From positions 15,001 to 64,786 of the forward strand of contig JAQGDQ010001079.1 of NCBI GenBank assembly GCA_030141605.1: a DNA stretch of 49,786 nucleotides. Direction: 5' to 3'. This document shows positions 10,449 to 21,129 of this stretch, in pieces. The notes beneath the pieces were generated by a model, which saw only the letters and a program-made list of their open reading frames with translations, did not search any database and was not told the DNA's origin. The translations under genes were made by a program, and so were the position numbers. This DNA is from Tubiluchus corallicola (lineage: Eukaryota > Priapulida > Priapulimorpha > Priapulimorphida > Tubiluchidae). Every line of letters begins with the position of its first letter. The stretch's first letter is position 1.

Positions 10449-11864
10449 TTTATTATATATATATTAATTCTTTATTTGTCATAAAAATGGTTCACTCATT
10501 ATAATAAAATTGAGTAAGCCTCAGCGTAATGTCAAAATAACCACACTGTTCAAGACAAATGCGTCCAGTGCATACTAAAAAAACTAAAGTGCAAAACTAT
10601 ATACAATAAATGAACATATTTACAAACACCATATTAAAATATTTTTCCAAAATAATTTTACGAAAGTACATTAAATTTTACATGTCATATTTTACACTAT
10701 ATATACATTTGACAAGACACAATTAACAGAAACATGCTTTACATTACATAAATTTCACTTATTACATTTACACTATTTATACATTTAACATTACAAAACT
10801 AACATAACACGTATTACATTACATAATTTTTTTTAAAAAAATTTCATTTTTAATCGTTATATGGAGTCAGGGGCGGGGGTAGATCAAAGTGGAGTCTGTG
10901 TAATTAGTATCAGATGCACAATGTGGAAGTTGAAACCTGTTATATTGATATTCTTTTAATTTCTTTTTAAAGTGGTGGAGAGATTCTATTTGTTTTATTT
11001 CACTGGGTAGTAAGTTCCATAAATTTATGGCCTGTTTTGATATGGAGTTATTTCCAAATTTATTGTTTACTGTAATTTGCTTTAAATTGTATGTTCTAGT
11101 GTTTAAAGTGGTATCAGGAATAAATGCTAAGGGATTGTTTATAAATGGAATGCTCAGTTTATTTATATATTTATAAAGAAATATCAGTGTTTTGTAATCT
11201 CGATAAGCTTCTAATTTTGGTATTTTTGTGGACGTTCTTAAGCTTGTTGCAGAAGCAGCATGTTGTTTAGCAGTTTTGTCTTTGTATTTAGTTTTCTAAA
11301 GTTTTCATATTTAATGTTTTGAAGTAAAGTGCAACCATATAGATAATGTGGTAATATTAGACTTTTGTAGATGAGAATTTTTGTTTTCTTGGTTAGATGG
11401 CCTCTGGTTTGGCGTCAGAATGTCGTGCTTAATGCCATCTTGTTGTGTATTTGATGAAACTGTTCATCCCAAGTGAGTTTATTGTCGACAGTAATGCCTA
11501 AAAATTTTACAGTTTTTGCTTGTTCCATGGAACAGTCACCTACTTTTAGTGTTGCATTAGAAGAAGTAATGTCATTTGATTTGGGTGATATTACCATAAA
11601 TTCTGTCTTATCATCATTCATTTTTAAACCAAAATAGTTAAATGCTGCATTTATATTCGTTATGTCTTTTTCTAGATTATTTTTTGATGTTAGAAAGTCT
11701 GCGTCTGCTGTATAGAGTGTTGTATCATCGGCATATTGTGTTAAGTCTGAATTATGTAAAACTAAATGAATTTTATTAACGTATAAACAAAAGAGTAAAG
11801 GACCTAATATCGTACCTTGCGGGATGCCTCTCTGTGGTGTGTCCCATGTTGAATTTGTGACTTT
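10449..11864 (-). mobile_element. Non-LTR retrotransposon (CR1/Jockey-like), family 1 copy 1, 5'-truncated
   Basis: On the minus strand the 5' part encodes reverse transcriptase palm motifs: RGIPQGTILGPLLF, then the catalytic YADDT, then a KFLGITVD block, all within 11415-11864. Downstream the frame is broken, but nucleotides still match other copies through an ORF end encoding FKKKLK..YNRFQLPHC. A 3'UTR follows, ending TTTATTCTTAATT-type sequence and a short TA-rich tail (10449-10463). Copies of the same 3' end occur at 39090-39626 (+) and 40528-41167 (-). The 5' side ends abruptly at the MITE starting at 11865. The copy cannot encode an active enzyme. Confidence 0.85.
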
Positions 11865-12186
11865 CGAATTCGAATCGAACTGAACTTCAATGTTTCGAAT
11901 TTTCGAACAAGTTTTCGAACCACCAGTAAAAATTAGTCTTACAAAGATCATGTGTATCACTAGATTTTGTTCTGCAATAAAACGACTAGTAATTTGTTTA
12001 AAATTGTGCACAGAAATCACTGCTAAATTACGCTAATTGCATGTTGTTTCAATCGTTTTAGTGATCAGGAACATATGTGATTGAAGTGCTGAATTATTCG
12101 AATCTATAGTTTTGGATTCGAATCGAGTTCGAACTAAAAAAAACTCGTTTGAATCGAATTCGAGCGTTCGATGCTCACCCCTACTG
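11865..12186. mobile_element. Right half of the CAGTAGGGGTGAGC hAT-like MITE
   Basis: It matches 6290-6510 and continues to an intact right terminus ATGCTCACCCCTACTG (inverted CAGTAGGGGTGAGCAT) at 12186. TTCGAATCGAATTCGA-type palindromic repeats flank both subterminal regions. The left end is missing at the junction with the retrotransposon at 11864. Confidence 0.65.
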
Positions 12187-12269
12187 TTCAGTCTCTAGAA
12201 ATCCAAATATGCTCTGACTCTGACATTGTGATTCATGAATCTATTATTCGTGGACAGTCTATAGTCGCC

Positions 12270-12860
12270 ATGCCAGACAACTAAACTCCTTCCACCTGCG
12301 TTGTCTAAGACGACTCCTCAAGATCAGCTGGCAGGACTTTATACCAGACACTGAAGTCCTCGAGAGAGCACAATCCATCAGTGTCCATGCAATGCTTAAG
12401 GCAGCACAACTGAAATGGGCTGGCCACGTTCGACGTATGGAAGATCACAGACTGCCATGGAGATTCATGTACTGCGAGCTGCAAGAAGGGAAACGGTCAG
12501 TGGGAGGGCAATGGAAAAGATACAAAGACACCCTCAAAGCCAGCCTGAAAGAATGCAACATCAATGTCGACTCCTGGGAAGATGTGCCACAGGAGAGATC
12601 TCGTTGGTGGTCCCTCATCAAATGGTGTACCTTGATAGGCATTGCGTTCTCTGTCTTTTCGAAGGCAGAGAAGACAGAGCTTCGAAAAGACAGAGAACGC
12701 AATGCCTATCAAGGTACACCATTCTCATGTCCTCATTGCAGGAGGAGGTTCTCAGCAAGAATCGGGCTTATAAGCCACCTCCGTACCCATCCTATGATAT
12801 TAGAATGAAGTCATAGTCCTCCTCGACTATGAAGGACAAACAACAACAACATTGTTTGTG
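12270..12860 (+). mobile_element. 3' end of a second non-LTR retrotransposon with C-terminal zinc knuckle
   Basis: The plus strand encodes the typical C-terminus of these reverse transcriptase proteins: a HLRCLRRLLKISWQD block, LKWAGHVRRMEDHRLP, GKRSVGGQWKRYKDTLK, and a final CPHCRRRFSARIGLISHLRTH-like finger. After the stop, the 3'UTR ends in a CAACAACAAC tail at about 12838. The middle is disrupted by a perfect inverted duplication (12621-12723). It is a fragment only, with no palm or endonuclease domain. Confidence 0.85.
12621..12723. repeat. Perfect 44-bp inverted repeat with 15-bp loop
   Basis: Bases 12621-12664 are the exact reverse complement of 12680-12723, with a 15-bp spacer. The right arm is the genuine retrotransposon coding strand running into the zinc-knuckle region. 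The left arm is an inverted copy of it. Complete identity of the arms implies recent origin. Confidence 0.95.
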
Positions 12861-12895
12861 TTTTGTACTTCACACTAAGGGCATGTTTACACTAA

Positions 12896-13060
12896 GGGCG
12901 TGTTCACACTAAAGTTTTCTTACACGAGTTTTCTGTCTAACTACAGTACAATGTTTAGGAGTAACTTGCAACAACTCGAGGTAACTCGCAGCAACTTTTG
13001 AACACCCTTGCAAGCTACTGCGTGATTACTTTGCGAGAGCAAGCAAGTAAAGTAATTCAC
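12896..13060. mobile_element. Diverged end of the GGCGCG-type TIR element
   Basis: GGGCGTGTTCACACTAAAG followed by GAGTTTTCTGTCTA and GAGTAACTTGCAAC-type motifs resembles the left end and internal units of the element at 25270-26435. The right end is not identifiable. It is probably an old, degraded copy. Confidence 0.4.
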
Positions 13061-13252
13061 AAAAGTGTTAAGCTTGCAAAGGCTATTTTCTATTCACTTT
13101 ACAATATCAAACTGTCAGAAGTAAGCAGGAATAGTATTGCGGATACATCAACAAAGAACATTATTTTTTGCAGAACGTCATGCTACCGACTTTGTACTGC
13201 ACTAATGTAATTATTATACTCGAAATTATATATTTATATAATCCTCATTTGT

Positions 13253-13665
13253 TTAACCCTTTCAGTCCCAAATTATTTTTCTAATAAGAAAAAAATTTTT
13301 GGCTTGGTACTTTTGTTCAGTATGTCCGTCTTGTTTACACATAATAATTTTTTTTCTACCTGTGCCCGCGTGCTAATTATAGCCTGTATCCCACGGGATA
13401 CATTGGGATTCAATGGAAGCATAGAATGTGCTTCATTTTGCAACTGTTGATAATTTTTTAAAGTATTTAAGACATTTAGTATGCATGCTATGCTGATCTG
13501 TACAAAGTCGTCTCTAAAGTACTGTACCTTGTGCAGTTTTTTATGCTATGTAGATTTTCTAGTTTGCCATTTTATCACCATTTTTAGTCTATTGTTTCTG
13601 GCTTAAATCAAAATAAGTATTAACAGATCAAATAACTGTCAGTTTTAACATTTTATTAATGAGCA
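13253..13665. mobile_element. piggyBac-type MITE, copy 2 (right end lost)
   Basis: TTAA plus CCCTTTCAGTCCCAAATTA opens the copy. The internal box GTATCCCACGGGATAC sits at 13386-13401, and homology to the other two copies runs to about 13660. It then stops without the right terminus or second TTAA. Confidence 0.7.
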
Positions 13666-14306
13666 CATACGTAATAAAATGATTACAAATTAGGTGCTGT
13701 TCTATTCAAAAGAATCTCGGCTATCCAACCATGTTATTTGTTTAAATATTTGTAAGTGATTTAATTGGATAAAATTAAGAAGATCACGCCATTTTCAGGC
13801 GCTCCATGTTAGCTTATTGAGTAGCTTAGTCTGGTGTGCACTTACGTGACTGTACACGCTATTTTATTGATCGCCTGTTTGCTACAGCCCAAGCTGTGCT
13901 ATATTCTGCTGCTATTCCACAAAAAGCCTCTGATCTGTTAGGAACAAGTAGAGGTCGTTTCATCTTTTAACAGAAATTATTCCTTAAAAAGTAAATTAGA
14001 CTAGAGGTCCAAGTGTATCAGAGTGTTGTGTCGGGATAGTTGATTTTTTTTACATTAGCCAATTTCGCACAATTGTTGCAGTACAAACACCGCAGTTACG
14101 CAAAGCCAGTTACCTTTTGTCAAAAATTGATTTTTAATTTGTTTGAGGTAAGCAAATGCATTTTATATAAAATTTTCCATAAATGTCCACTGTGTGAGGA
14201 GTAAAAACTTATAAAAATGATCAAATGTAACGTAATTGCCGCTCAGTGAGAGCAGCTTTTCATGGACCAATGCAAAATGTAGCAAATCCTTACAGTTCCG
14301 AAGGAG
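13666..14306. other. Intergenic DNA, nothing recognised
   Basis: No repeat match within the window and no frame with splice or domain support was found. Confidence 0.35.
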
Positions 14307-14585
14307 TTAATAGGGTAAGGCGCCAGAAGGTTTTTTTTGCCCACTCGTCGGCACAAGTGGTTGCTTGCCATTGCATTGATGTTCCCCAACTGGTGTAAAC
14401 AGCAATGAAAAGATGTCTGAGTTGGCGACCTCATCAATTAGCCTTCCCATATATGTGTAATCAAAGTTTTTATCACTGCAGACAACTATTTTATAGTCGC
14501 CATATCTAATGTATCTGGAAAAAATTCCTCGGCTGTAGTCCAGTTCAGGTGGCTTGATGGAAGAGCAGTTTGTGCATTTGCACTT
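14307..14585 (-). CDS. Candidate terminal coding exon, unidentified product
   Basis: On the minus strand a candidate acceptor (CATGTAACAGCAG, ending at 14586) opens a 92-codon frame without a stop, until TAA at 14307-14309. The translation starts KCKCTNCSSIKPPELDY and contains YKIVVCSDKNFDYTYMGRL and SLLFTPVGEHQCNG. Stop codons are frequent in this AT-rich DNA, so a 92-codon open stretch bounded by an acceptor and a stop suggests real coding sequence. I do not recognise the family. Upstream exons were not found. A short frame starting MADKTIRLKVFESG on the same strand (15719-15775, followed by GTAAAA) could be an earlier exon, but that link is speculative. It may also be a decayed transposase. 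Confidence 0.35.
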   Translation of the reverse strand, partial: KCKCTNCSSIKPPELDYSRGIFSRYIRYGDYKIVVCSDKNFDYTYMGRLIDEVANSDIFSLLFTPVGEHQCNGKQPLVPTSGQKKPSGALPY

Positions 14586-14822
14586 CTGCTGTTACATGAA
14601 AGTCATAACAAAAAGTTGAAGTTGAATTTTGACTAGCTGACTGTCCATCGCACTTTTATTAAGAAAACGTGAATGTCTTGTAAAAAGGTAAAAGAAAATC
14701 GTGAAAATCTTAACAGCTCTCTTAATTGCAGTTCGTGCTAGTTAGCTGTGGAAACGTTCATAAACAGGTATGGTTTGTTACTATGGTATGGTATCACAAA
14801 CGCATGACGTCACTGACATATC

Positions 14823-14935
14823 CGGGGCCGGCTCTGGGTAGTTTGACGCCCTAAACAAAAGTATTTTAGCGCCGCCCTCAGCGGTCAACTCTTTCCCGAC
14901 GGTCCTCCTCACACCTCCAAAATAGAATTTTTCTT
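14823..14935. mobile_element. Remnant of a hAT-type element
   Basis: CCGGGGCCGGCTCTGGGTAG followed by GACGCCCTAAAC and CGCCGCCCTCAGCGG is the typical GC-rich subterminal sequence of CAGGGGCCGGC-ended hAT elements. It is related in style to the complete MITE at 20799. Only one end is visible. Confidence 0.4.
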
Positions 14936-15181
14936 GTATAATATTATAATAAACCATAATGGTACATACATGTTAGGCTTATACAGTACTAATTAAGTTT
15001 AGTCAATCACTTATCTACAGCTACTGTTAACTGAATTTGAAATGAAATTTATGCCATTGCACGTCCTGCGTTTCCAGGACCAATCAAATTTCTGCAATTT
15101 CTTATATTCTTGTCTTAATTTTCCTCAAATTTTCACCAGAAAATGTTTGAAATTATCTCCTCTTTTTTCACTTATACATCC

Positions 15182-15604
15182 TGTGGAAGTTGGAATTGTA
15201 CATTGTAATTAAGTGCTGCCATCTATGTGCTAATCGTGTTACATTCTACCAGCTGACTTACCTTCAGTATAATTGTATGTTCCAGTGACTACATACACAC
15301 TGGTCCTCTCCCTATCTAAAATGAATGGTTGTTGTGAAGCCTGTGCAAGTCTGCATAGGTCAAGTTCTATACCAGTATACTGACTGTGAAACAGGTTTTA
15401 CTGACTGTTTTTGCTTTCTAGTTTTTGCTCAATGTTCAGTGCAGCAGTTTTGTTACTCATGTTTTCTGTAGTTCAATAAACACTTTTCTGTTGTGTGCAG
15501 TGCAAATATTTATTATAAATTTTTGGTTCCTATCCATACTTCTCTGTGCCTAAACTCAATCACAGCAAAGAGACTGAGCAACAACTTCAAAAATGACTTT
15601 CACA
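15182..15604 (+). mobile_element. Solo LTR, copy 1
   Basis: The 423-bp sequence starts TGTGGAAGTTGG and ends GACTTTCACA (TG...CA). It is flanked by exact 5-bp direct repeats CATCC at 15177-15181 and 15605-15609. An AATAAA signal at about 15475 is appropriately placed for an LTR. A second copy at 23739-24165 has its own, different duplication. No internal retroelement sequence lies nearby, so this is a recombined solo LTR. Orientation is taken from the polyadenylation signal. Confidence 0.88.
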
Positions 15605-15609
15605 CATCC

Positions 15610-16382
15610 ATTTTACTATCTTCACCACTTCACAACCATAACTCTGGTCTGTTTGCATATAGTTCATTAGCGAATCATTTTGCTGTTTATTGTCGCCACT
15701 GGTCCGCTTTTTTACCTTTACTGTTTCGTGTATTCCGCTCTCGAAGACTTTGAGTCTTATAGTTTTATCTGCCATAATTAGATAAATGCTATTGTAAGAA
15801 ATTTTACTTTAGCAGAAAGGTTATTGCTGTAAGCATAACTCATTTTATGTGTATAAAACGAGCTTAGTTTTATATATTGTATTGTATGTTAGTATATACA
15901 TGTAGTATTATACTATATAATATAATATGTTGTAATATAATATGCTATATTAAAGTTACCCGGTCAGACAATAAATGTTGTTTTATTGACATGTGTCGTT
16001 TTATATAGTGGCAATACTTTCTGTGACGCTGAATTTTCTATGTTGTGTGTTACTCTCTGCAATACAGACAACAATTGATACTATTTTTAGGATGGCACTT
16101 AGCAAGCACACTATTTTATCTATTATGATACACATAACATAATGAAATATGCATTAACCTCGATAAGTGCTGTTACCTTGTTTATTTACCTTTGTTTGCA
16201 ATAAAAAGTGTTTGTCCTGTCCAATAGACTAGGCATTGCATGATTGGTGTTTTTAGTAGAGTAACGCTAGATATACAGAAGTGATTAGTAAAAAGTGACA
16301 CTATATTCGAGTCCAATTGAATAGGCTGAAGATAAGTTATCATCAGTTTAAATAACACTGTACTCGTCTTGTGCCCATTACA
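15610..16382. other. AT-rich region upstream of the first GPCR
   Basis: It contains a TA/TATA-rich stretch (about 15870-15950). The minus strand has a short frame starting MADKTIRLKVF (15775 downward) that is cut by the solo LTR. No firm promoter element for the GPCR is recognisable. Confidence 0.35.
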
Positions 16383-17336
16383 ATGGAGAGTTCTTTTGGA
16401 AATGTAACATCTACGAACAGTTTCTATTCTCTTGTTGCAGACACAATTGTAAATGTATTCTCATTTGTTTTGGGTGTTGGCGCAATCTTCGCAAACTCTG
16501 TAGTGATAGCCACTATTGCTAGATCGCATGTTCTACATACGCAGCTGTATTATATTTTATGCAATTTGGCCATTTGTGATTTGGTCATTGGAATCTATAT
16601 AGTAGCACATTCTGCTATGTACTCACTCGGCATTGTTCACTCGGAAGCAGTTAATGTCACGTTTTGTGGTATTTGGTCCCTGTTTTCTTACGGTACTTTA
16701 GCATCGTCTATCATGTTTTATTTCTTTGCTACTGTGGAGAGATACGTCAGTATCATTCATCCGTTTCGCTATCACGTGTTGATGTCTGAACGTAGAGTGA
16801 AATACGCCATTCTGGCAATATGGCTTTTCTTAGTCTTGTCGTTTATTAGCTATTACTTGCTATACTCTACCACGACTGTCGAATTCATTTATAAATGCCT
16901 CCCTGAACCTCGCGGCGTGGCTGTCAGTGTTGTGGCGTATACTATAATCATTGTAGGTGTGGCACTAGTTTGTCTGCACCAATATGTGTACATAAAAATC
17001 ATAAAAACGGCAGTAAGACAGATGAGAGAAATACAGAATACATTTCATCTAACTAATTCCACATCTGAAGGAACATCACGTCTTCGGACTAAACTCAAGT
17101 ATGCTAAAGCTCTTGGCTTGACTGTGGGTTTATTCTGTGTGTGCTATGCACCAATGATGATAGCTTCTGCTGTATTTTTCTTGTCTGGCGAATCGGTTGT
17201 TATTAACAGGTCAACACTGCTTCTGTTCTTTCTCCCAGCATATGTCAATTCGATTACCAATGTTTTTGTTTACACAGCAAAACTTGATGACTTTAGAAAC
17301 GAGATGAACAAACTAAAATCATGTTTTATTTGTTAG
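16383..17336 (+). CDS. Class A (rhodopsin-like) G protein-coupled receptor
   Basis: The protein has 317 residues from the first ATG (MESSFGNVTSTNS). An upstream in-frame GTG at 16371 is not a credible animal start, and TAA precedes it at 16353. It is a single-exon seven-helix receptor. TM1 carries the AN-x-VV form of the GN-x-x-V motif, TM2 has LAICD, TM3 ends ERY (E/DRY), TM6 has FCVCYAP in place of FxxCWxP, and TM7 has NSITNVFVY replacing NPxxY. A cysteine before TM3 (FCGIW) and one in loop 2 (YKCLP) can form the conserved disulphide. The N-terminal NVT is a glycosylation site. The ligand is unknown. Similar intronless tandem receptors are expanded in cnidarians and grouped near melanocortin/adenosine-type receptors, so that is the loosest reasonable label. 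A paralogue lies 1.7 kb downstream. The last codons and stop are the first unit of a 43-bp satellite. Confidence 0.92.
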   Translation: MESSFGNVTSTNSFYSLVADTIVNVFSFVLGVGAIFANSVVIATIARSHVLHTQLYYILCNLAICDLVIGIYIVAHSAMYSLGIVHSEAVNVTFCGIWSLFSYGTLASSIMFYFFATVERYVSIIHPFRYHVLMSERRVKYAILAIWLFLVLSFISYYLLYSTTTVEFIYKCLPEPRGVAVSVVAYTIIIVGVALVCLHQYVYIKIIKTAVRQMREIQNTFHLTNSTSEGTSRLRTKLKYAKALGLTVGLFCVCYAPMMIASAVFFLSGESVVINRSTLLLFFLPAYVNSITNVFVYTAKLDDFRNEMNKLKSCFIC

Positions 17337-18165
17337 TAGAATTGAAGTGAATTAATTAAAATTTGCTTAATTTGTTAATAGAAATGTGGAGAATAAATCA
17401 CGTCTTGTTTAACTTGTTAGTAGAAACGTGGTGAAGAAACTAAAATCATGTTTTATTTGTTAGCAGAACTGAGAGGAATTAAATTAAAATTTGCTTAATT
17501 TGTTAACAGAAATGTGGAGAATAAATCAAATATTGTTTAACTTGTTAGTAGAAACGTGGTGAAGAAACTAAAATCATGTTTTATTTGTTAGTAGAACTGA
17601 GGTGAATTAAATTAAAATTTGCTTAATTTGTTAATAGAAATGTGGAGAATAAATCAAATATTGTTTAACTTGTTAGTAGAAACGTGGTGAAGAAACTAAA
17701 ATCATGTTTTATTTGTTAGTAGAATTGAAGTGAATTAATTAAAATTTGCTTAATTTGTTAATAGAAATGTGGAGAATAAATCACGTCTTGTTTAACTTGT
17801 TAGTAGAAACGTGGTGAAGAAACTAAAATCATGTTTTATTTGTTAGTACAACTGAGGTGAATTAAATTAAAATTTGCTTAATTTGTTAATAGAAATGTGG
17901 AGAATAAATCAAATATTGTTTAACTTGTTAATAGAAACGTGGTGAAGAAACTAAAATCTTGCTTTATTGGTTAGCAGAACTGAGGTGAAGAAAATGAAAT
18001 CTTGCATTATCGATTACTAGTCATTAGAACTGAACTGAAGAATGGAATTAAATCCTGCCCAATTTGTCAGTAGAAATGGGGTGAATAAAACTAAACCTTG
18101 CTTAATTTCTTAGTAGAAAATCGTTGAAAATAAGATAAAATCTGGCTTCACATGTTTGTGAATAA
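17300..18165 (+). repeat. Satellite with ~43-bp subunits in a 128-bp higher-order unit
   Basis: Starts of AACTAAAATC recur at 17311, 17438, 17566, 17694, 17821 and 17949, a 127-128-bp period. Each unit is three related ~43-bp subunits sharing a TTAATTTGTTARTAGAAA core. The array decays after about 18000. The first subunit is the receptor's own C-terminal coding sequence and stop codon. Each full unit also carries AATAAA within GAGAATAAATCA, so the gene's 3'UTR may hold several polyadenylation signals. Confidence 0.9.
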
Positions 18166-19052
18166 GGTGGAGTTTTTACGTTTTTATATAATTTCTTTAT
18201 AAGGTATTTCTTACTTGTATTCTGATACCTTAGATTTAACTATGATGATTTTGTAATGATTTTTTGTGCCCTGATCATTGCATTGTCATTGATGTACTGA
18301 TTAATTGTGTTGACTTAATTTCTAGCACCGACAATGACGTTTGTCGAAATGGTCATCTGCACTCCATAGATGACATGCTGATTCATCTAAACGTTGAGTA
18401 TTAGTTCCTAAAATAATTACCAGACTGCAGTGCTTTAGAAGAGCTCACTTTGTTAAAGCAGTTCCTTTGTAATCTCTCAATACCTTTGAGATACTTAGTT
18501 TAAGCTTAAATTACAGTTTCATCTAGATGAACTGCCGACTAACCCTATCCCAAAAAGCATCTGGTGTTATCTGGCATTTACTTGCTACTAATAGTGGTTA
18601 TTGTGAATACAAATGCATTGCATTCTGAATAACCTGTGAAACCTGTGAAACGTATGAAAAGAAGATGCATTAGGCCACTAACAAAATAGGTTATTTGTGT
18701 AAGTAATTAATAAATTGGGTTATTTGTACAGGCCATTAATATATTAGGTTATGTTTGTTGCATTTGCTTGTCAGCTTTCTAGCTTTTTGTGTTACCATAG
18801 AAACTGTGTACATTTGTTGTTAGCTGTGTGCATACCACAGCGTGTTTGACAACATTAACCGTTAATTTTTGAGCATTGCCTTATCGTTATGTCTAAATTT
18901 TCTCTTAGCTATGGGTGTTAAGCTTGGTCAAAATAATATCACAGTTACGATAGTGTGAATCTCTTCATTTATTATAATTAATTAAAGTTTTATTCGTATA
19001 AAGACTTTTATTCGTATGATAAATATTATCAACTAATTATCTTTTTTGTACT
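18166..19052. other. Spacer between the two GPCR genes
   Basis: No gene or repeat copy was identified. The last ~100 bp before the second receptor are AT-rich. Confidence 0.4.
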
Positions 19053-20002
19053 ATGATGGAAAACATTTTTGAAAACATATCTTGGGACATCGGTACTGAG
19101 GCCACAGTGCAACACCCAGTGGTTGTGACGTCATTGTTTTTGTTGGCATTTGCCATTGTGCTAGCAAACTTTGTCGTGATTTTTACCATTGTTAGATCGC
19201 ATAGTCTACATGCGCCACTGTACCGTGTTTTATGCAACTTGGCTTATTGTGATATGTTTATGGGAATATTCGTATTTGTATATAACATACTTAATATAAC
19301 TGGTTGGAAGATAGCAAATTCCGTAGCATTTTGCTGTATATGGTTTAATTGTATGGACATCGTCCTTGGTTCATGTGTTCTATTTTATTGTTTTGCTACA
19401 ACGGAGAGATATATTAGTATAGTCTACCCACTTCGTTATCATGAATTAATGACCGATCCTAAAGTTAAACTAACTACAGTAGCATTATGGAGTCTTGCGT
19501 GTACAGTTACTATTGCATACTGTTTTATATACTATTTTACGGTGGAAATTTCATACATGTGCATCCCTCTGACGCATGGGGGAGTGACTGCTAGCATAAT
19601 GGCATACTCAACATGCTTCATTTTTCCAACCGTGATGTTTGGCTTGTTGTATTTGGATGTGAAAATAGTGAAAATAGCTGTAAGACAGAAGAGGGAAATG
19701 AGAATTCATCATCTCAACGAGCATCATCAGATCTTTCAACAAAAATCAAGTTTGCAAAAACTCTTGCATTGACCGTTGGCATTTTTTGCTTGTGCTACAC
19801 CCCTTTCATGCTAGCCACTGCAGCAATGTTTCTCTTCGGAGAGTCCATCTTTGTTAATAAGAACACATATTACTATTTCTTAATTCCAAATTATTTCAAT
19901 TCACTAGCCAATGTGTTTTTGTATTCAGCAAGACTAGAAGATTTTAGACGTGAAATGAAGAAAATATTTATGCCTCTAGGAACATGCAGCCAGTGTAGGT
20001 AA
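19053..20002 (+). pseudogene. Class A GPCR paralogue with a frameshift in intracellular loop 3
   Basis: It is a tandem paralogue of the receptor at 16383 and keeps all landmarks: SHSLHAPLYRVLCNLAYCD (TM2), FATTERYISIVYPLRYHELM around the ERY box, a loop-2 YMCIP cysteine, FCLCYTPFML (TM6) and NSLANVFLYSARLEDF (TM7). The first frame runs from ATG 19053 through TM5 and the RQKREMR stretch, then reaches a stop at 19772. TM6, TM7 and the tail read in another frame that ends at 20002. Comparison with the paralogue places the shift between about 19705 and 19730. It could be a real disabling indel, an allele, or an assembly error. A read-level check would decide. If functional it is a receptor of about 315 residues. 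The last seven codons and stop form the first unit of a 47-bp minisatellite. Confidence 0.85.
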
Positions 20003-20360
20003 AGTGAGGAATAGTTCCAGTGTTGCTAACATGCAGCCAGTGCAGGTAACGTGAAATATAGTTCCTGTGTTGGTAACATGTAGCCAGTGTCGGTAACGAG
20101 AAGTATAATTCCAGTGTTGGTAACATGGAGCCAATGTAGGTAACACAAAGTATAGTTCCAGTGTTGGTAACACGTAGCCAGTGTAGGTAACGTGAAATAT
20201 AGTTCCTGTGTTGGTAACATGCAGCCAGTGCAGGTAATGCAAAATATAGTTCTAGTTTTGGTAACATGTAGCCAGTGTAGGTAACGCAAAATACAGTTCC
20301 AGTGTTGGTAACATGTAGCTCATGCAGATAACGTGAAATCCGAGGTTGGTAAAAAGTAGC
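19979..20360 (+). repeat. 47-bp minisatellite, about 8 copies, overlapping the GPCR stop codon
   Basis: The consensus starts AACATGCAGCCAGTGYAGG, then TAACGTGAAATATAGTTCC and TGTTGGT. Units of 47 bp repeat from the receptor's final codons to about 20330, after which they degenerate. A lone related unit lies at 20583-20640. The receptor's TAA is part of the unit. Confidence 0.9.
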
Positions 20361-20798
20361 CAGAACTAAAATACATTTCTAGTGCTGTCACTTTACTATT
20401 TATACCTTTTCACCAAAAAATATATTATGCAATTGCTTAGCTAGCCAATAACTGTCTGCCTAAACTTGAGGTTTTTATTGATAAATGTCTTATTAAAAAC
20501 TCCTGAAACTGTAAAAGCCATTTAAAATTTATGACTACTTGTTCTATGATTGCATGAATAGAAGGAAGGGAATGGTTATGTATTACAGTTCAGTGTTGGT
20601 AACATGTAGCTAATGTAGGTATCGTGAAATGTACGATGTTGTTGGAATGTGGTGTCTCAATAAAATCACACGGAATATTGATTTTGTTATTAATATGAAT
20701 TTTACCTAGTATGATCAATTCTTTGATTTTTAAATTCCTGCTAGACATCGAGTTTTGAGCTGCTTAGGTCCAACCTTTGGGAGAAGTATCATGAGAGG

Positions 20799-21122
<324 letters not shown>

Positions 21123-21129
21123 TGAGAGG

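Noticed and set aside
16371-16382. GTG as start codon of the first GPCR.
   Set aside because: Animal genes start at ATG. The ATG at 16383 gives a normal N-terminus with an early glycosylation site.
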